DNA from: Blastochloris viridis
GTDB lineage: Bacteria > Pseudomonadota > Alphaproteobacteria > Rhizobiales > Xanthobacteraceae
Direction: 5' to 3'
DNA: 64,000 nt
Assembly: GCF_001402875.1 (NCBI RefSeq)
Contig: NZ_CP012946.1
Span: 3,078,001 to 3,142,000, forward strand
A program made the translations under genes and the position numbers. The notes beneath the pieces are model-generated. The model did not search any database and was not told where the DNA came from. It saw nothing but the letters and a program-made list of their open reading frames with translations. Numbering within the stretch: position 1 is the first letter of the stretch; each line of letters opens with the position of its first letter. This document shows, piece by piece, positions 63,301 to 64,000 of this stretch.

Positions 63301-63559
63301 GCAGGCGCAGCCGTTCCAGCCGGGTTTCGCCGCCGCGCGACAGCACTCCCCGCAGGCGGCCGAGTTCACGGCGCAGCGGCGCGGCCTCCGGCAACGCGCG
63401 CCCAAGCGTCTCCGCCCCGCCGAGGGCGGCAAGGCCGCGGGCATTGGCAAGCACCACCGTGGCGTCGGGCAACAAAGCCCACGCCGGTCCCCGCCGAACA
63501 AGCAGCCCGGCGAGCGTGGCGTCGCTGAGGGCGGCGATCAGCCGATCAAGGTCGATCAT
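60341..63559 (-). CDS. Large cytoplasmic PAS-domain sensor histidine kinase, PdhS/PleC-like
   Basis: This 1072-residue protein has no membrane helix. Residues 1-210 hold PAS-like sequence of unknown ligand; 212-335 is Pro/Ala/Glu-rich with PPAEPPAE-type repeats; PAS domains lie at about 340-440 (WQTDAAGRLTQVSPELAEAVG), 585-680 and 700-820 (ELRAILDTATDGVVITDRDG). The dimer/phosphoacceptor helix has His 849 (ISHEIRTPLNAIIGFSEVMMEERFG), and the ATPase domain has N-, G1- and G2-box features (LNLLSNSIRF, DTGVGM, GDGTGLGL). The HisKA stretch closely resembles PdhS/PleC/DivJ kinases, which control DivK and the CtrA cell-cycle network. ATG 63559 was chosen; frame upstream is G+C-driven. Confidence 0.88.
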   Translation of the reverse strand: MIDLDRLIAALSDATLAGLLVRRGPAWALLPDATVVLANARGLAALGGAETLGRALPEAAPLRRELGRLRGVLSRGGETRLERLRLPGARFAPVTSACRRLTATALGDLIAIASLEEGGDAAAPLAEVARLIAAIAAPPVFVADAAGTVLARSPAAVAPIDAASLNALVGDAPAWIAEAASGPAVREVAGHRITLQALAVGGARVLLGWLKPAAVAAPPPAAPVRSAAVPTAPIAPVRVAAGADVAAAIVAEPVAAALAPVPEPPVPEPPAEPATEPPAEPPAELPAEATPEAAPEAGSPAPETAAPTAPALPVTDMPPIAATAATGSAIPARRLPLRFVWQTDAAGRLTQVSPELAEAVGQRAADVIGRTLAELADRLGFDADGRIGRALAKHDTWSGVNVMWSTDYDDLALVDLAGLPVFDRARVFQGYRGFGVCRALRSAETAPAPLDQPAPPPARSADANVVQLRTPAEPAPAKPAKPETPRSALSAGERVAFREIGRMLGAIPDPAAAAAPEPAPPRAETAAETADRTDPPDLREPEPPVSALADSESPAAEPQRPDAAATAGSASEPTIAVRAVANGERAVLERLPLAVLVYRGDRVLFANPALLDWVGLGAVEEVERAGGVAAVFDLGDLAGAESDGKALSIRGAGGRAVPVEARLFSAPWQGEVAMVLVLRRTDTPVDERLRMLELALRTAEAAERELRAILDTATDGVVITDRDGRILSINGAAEALFGYDGSELASRSFGLLFAPESQRAAFDYIDGLLRGGVASVLNDGREVIGRVREGGLIPLFMTMGRITEDGSKFCAVFRDITQWKRAEEELVTARQAAERANSHKSDFLAKISHEIRTPLNAIIGFSEVMMEERFGSVGNPRYKDYLKDIHTSGTHVVSLVNDLLDLSKIEAGKLDLDFVSVDLNDVLTQCMALMQPQANRERIIIRTSLAPRLPPVVADARSMRQVALNLLSNSIRFTQPGGQVILSTALSDAGEVVMRVRDTGVGMSEADIAAALEPFRQITTSSRGPRGDGTGLGLPLTKALVEANRAAFAIRSSVNAGTMVEVIFPPTRVLAE

Positions 63560-63723
63560 CAGTCGCGTCCGACGCTTCTTTGTAACGTTCCGAGCTTTTC
63601 TACTCGCGATATTATTAGGAACTCGTCGACGTCGCGTCCATGTCAAGGCAGGCGTCCGATCACGAAACACTTTCTTAAGGTTAACTTTGCCGGCACAACG
63701 ACGGCCCCGCGCTACCCCGCATC

Positions 63724-63739
63724 GCAACAATTATGTTGC
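63724..63739 (+). promoter_or_regulatory. Palindrome upstream of the phasin gene
   Basis: Gcaaca-atta-tgttgc is a perfect-armed 16-base palindrome, 80 bases before the phasin start, followed by agtgcacaat. PhaR-type repressors of phasin genes bind TGC-rich palindromes, so this is a candidate operator. It is inferred from position and sequence only. Confidence 0.5.
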
Positions 63740-63818
63740 AGTGCACAATAAGCGGTGCTATCGTCCTTTTCGTTGCAGCCCGGACCTTGACGAACTCGGG
63801 CACCCAAGGAGGTTTCCA

Positions 63819-64000
63819 ATGGTCAACAAAGCCCCTCAACTCGACGTCCCGCCGGAATTGCGCGATTTCGCGGAAAAGAGCGTCGAACAGACCAAGAAGG
63901 CGGTCGACAGCTATCTCGGCGCCGCGCAGAAGGCCGTCGGCACCATCGAAGATTCCGCCGACGCGGTGCAGGCGTCGGTCAAAGACCTCGGCAAGAAGGC
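63819..64000 (+). CDS. phaP: Phasin, N-terminal part (cut by window edge)
   Basis: The first 60 codons are present: VNKAPQLDVPPELRDFAEKSVEQTKKAVDSYL, then AAQKAVGTIEDSADAVQASVKDLGKK. This is the start of a phasin family protein, which coats polyhydroxyalkanoate granules. The gene has AAGGAGG ahead of ATG 63819. The rest of the helical protein lies past the window. It is divergent from the kinase gene. Confidence 0.9.
   Translation, partial: MVNKAPQLDVPPELRDFAEKSVEQTKKAVDSYLGAAQKAVGTIEDSADAVQASVKDLGKK

Noticed and set aside
60338..63751. An open frame of more than 1100 codons on the plus strand opposite the histidine kinase gene
   Set aside because: The minus strand carries clear PAS, HisKA and HATPase motifs. 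The plus-strand product is Arg/Gly/His-rich without domains.

Overview
The window is G+C-rich chromosomal DNA from an alphaproteobacterium, almost certainly of the Hyphomicrobiales (Rhizobiales), near the Bradyrhizobiaceae/Xanthobacteraceae type. The basis is gene content: a complete cpa/tad pilus locus, a TIGR02300-aroA-cmk-rpsA block, a class II (CP4-like) AroA, a PdhS-type cytoplasmic kinase beside a phasin gene, a DUF1127 gene divergent from a LysR gene, an alphaproteobacterial NAD-regulator homologue, and typical Rhizobiales intergenic palindromes. No rRNA, tRNA, CRISPR, prophage or transposase gene was seen.

Layout. 1-2.4 kb: two tandem chemoreceptor genes with almost identical 3' ends. 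2.5-6.5 kb: a retropepsin-like protease and two phosphohexomutases. 6.5-18.3 kb: the pilus locus, with two TadE-like genes leftward, two small pilin genes and cpaA-F/tadBC rightward, and tadD converging. 18.5-23.4 kb: M17 peptidase, MarR and NlpC/P60 genes, then leftward kdsB-pheA. 23.8-32.3 kb: a Yej-type peptide ABC operon with two binding proteins and a VapBC-like module lodged inside it. 32.5-38.4 kb: DUF937, DUF1127/LysR, gshA with a DMT permease, a response regulator and a GNAT gene. 38.4-44 kb: a glutamine-synthetase-like gene divergent from a PotABC-type system that contains a DMT permease and lacks a binding protein. 44.2-49.2 kb: pgi, an NrtR/NadQ-like regulator, a tyrosine phosphatase, a UPF0114 protein, and a MarR repressor facing the membrane protein it probably controls. 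49.3-52.4 kb: rpmH-rnpA-yidC-engB leftward. 52.8-58.3 kb: TIGR02300 leftward, then aroA-cmk, rpsA and a DMT permease rightward. 59-64 kb: bacterioferritin and its ferredoxin (with a His-rich tail), a large PAS histidine kinase, and the start of a phasin gene.

The spaces between genes hold several repeat families. The clearest is an element of about 237 bp with inverted ends (family A). Its two copies are about 95% alike, both flanked by TCA direct repeats, and one is inserted inside a copy of another repeat (family C). Other points of note are a second 48-residue Flp-like pilin, CtrA-like TTAA-N7-TTRN boxes in front of the pilus units, a toxin-antitoxin pair translationally coupled to an ABC ATPase gene, and the His-rich Bfd. 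Most genes are ordinary housekeeping or transport genes; the novelty lies in arrangements and small elements.
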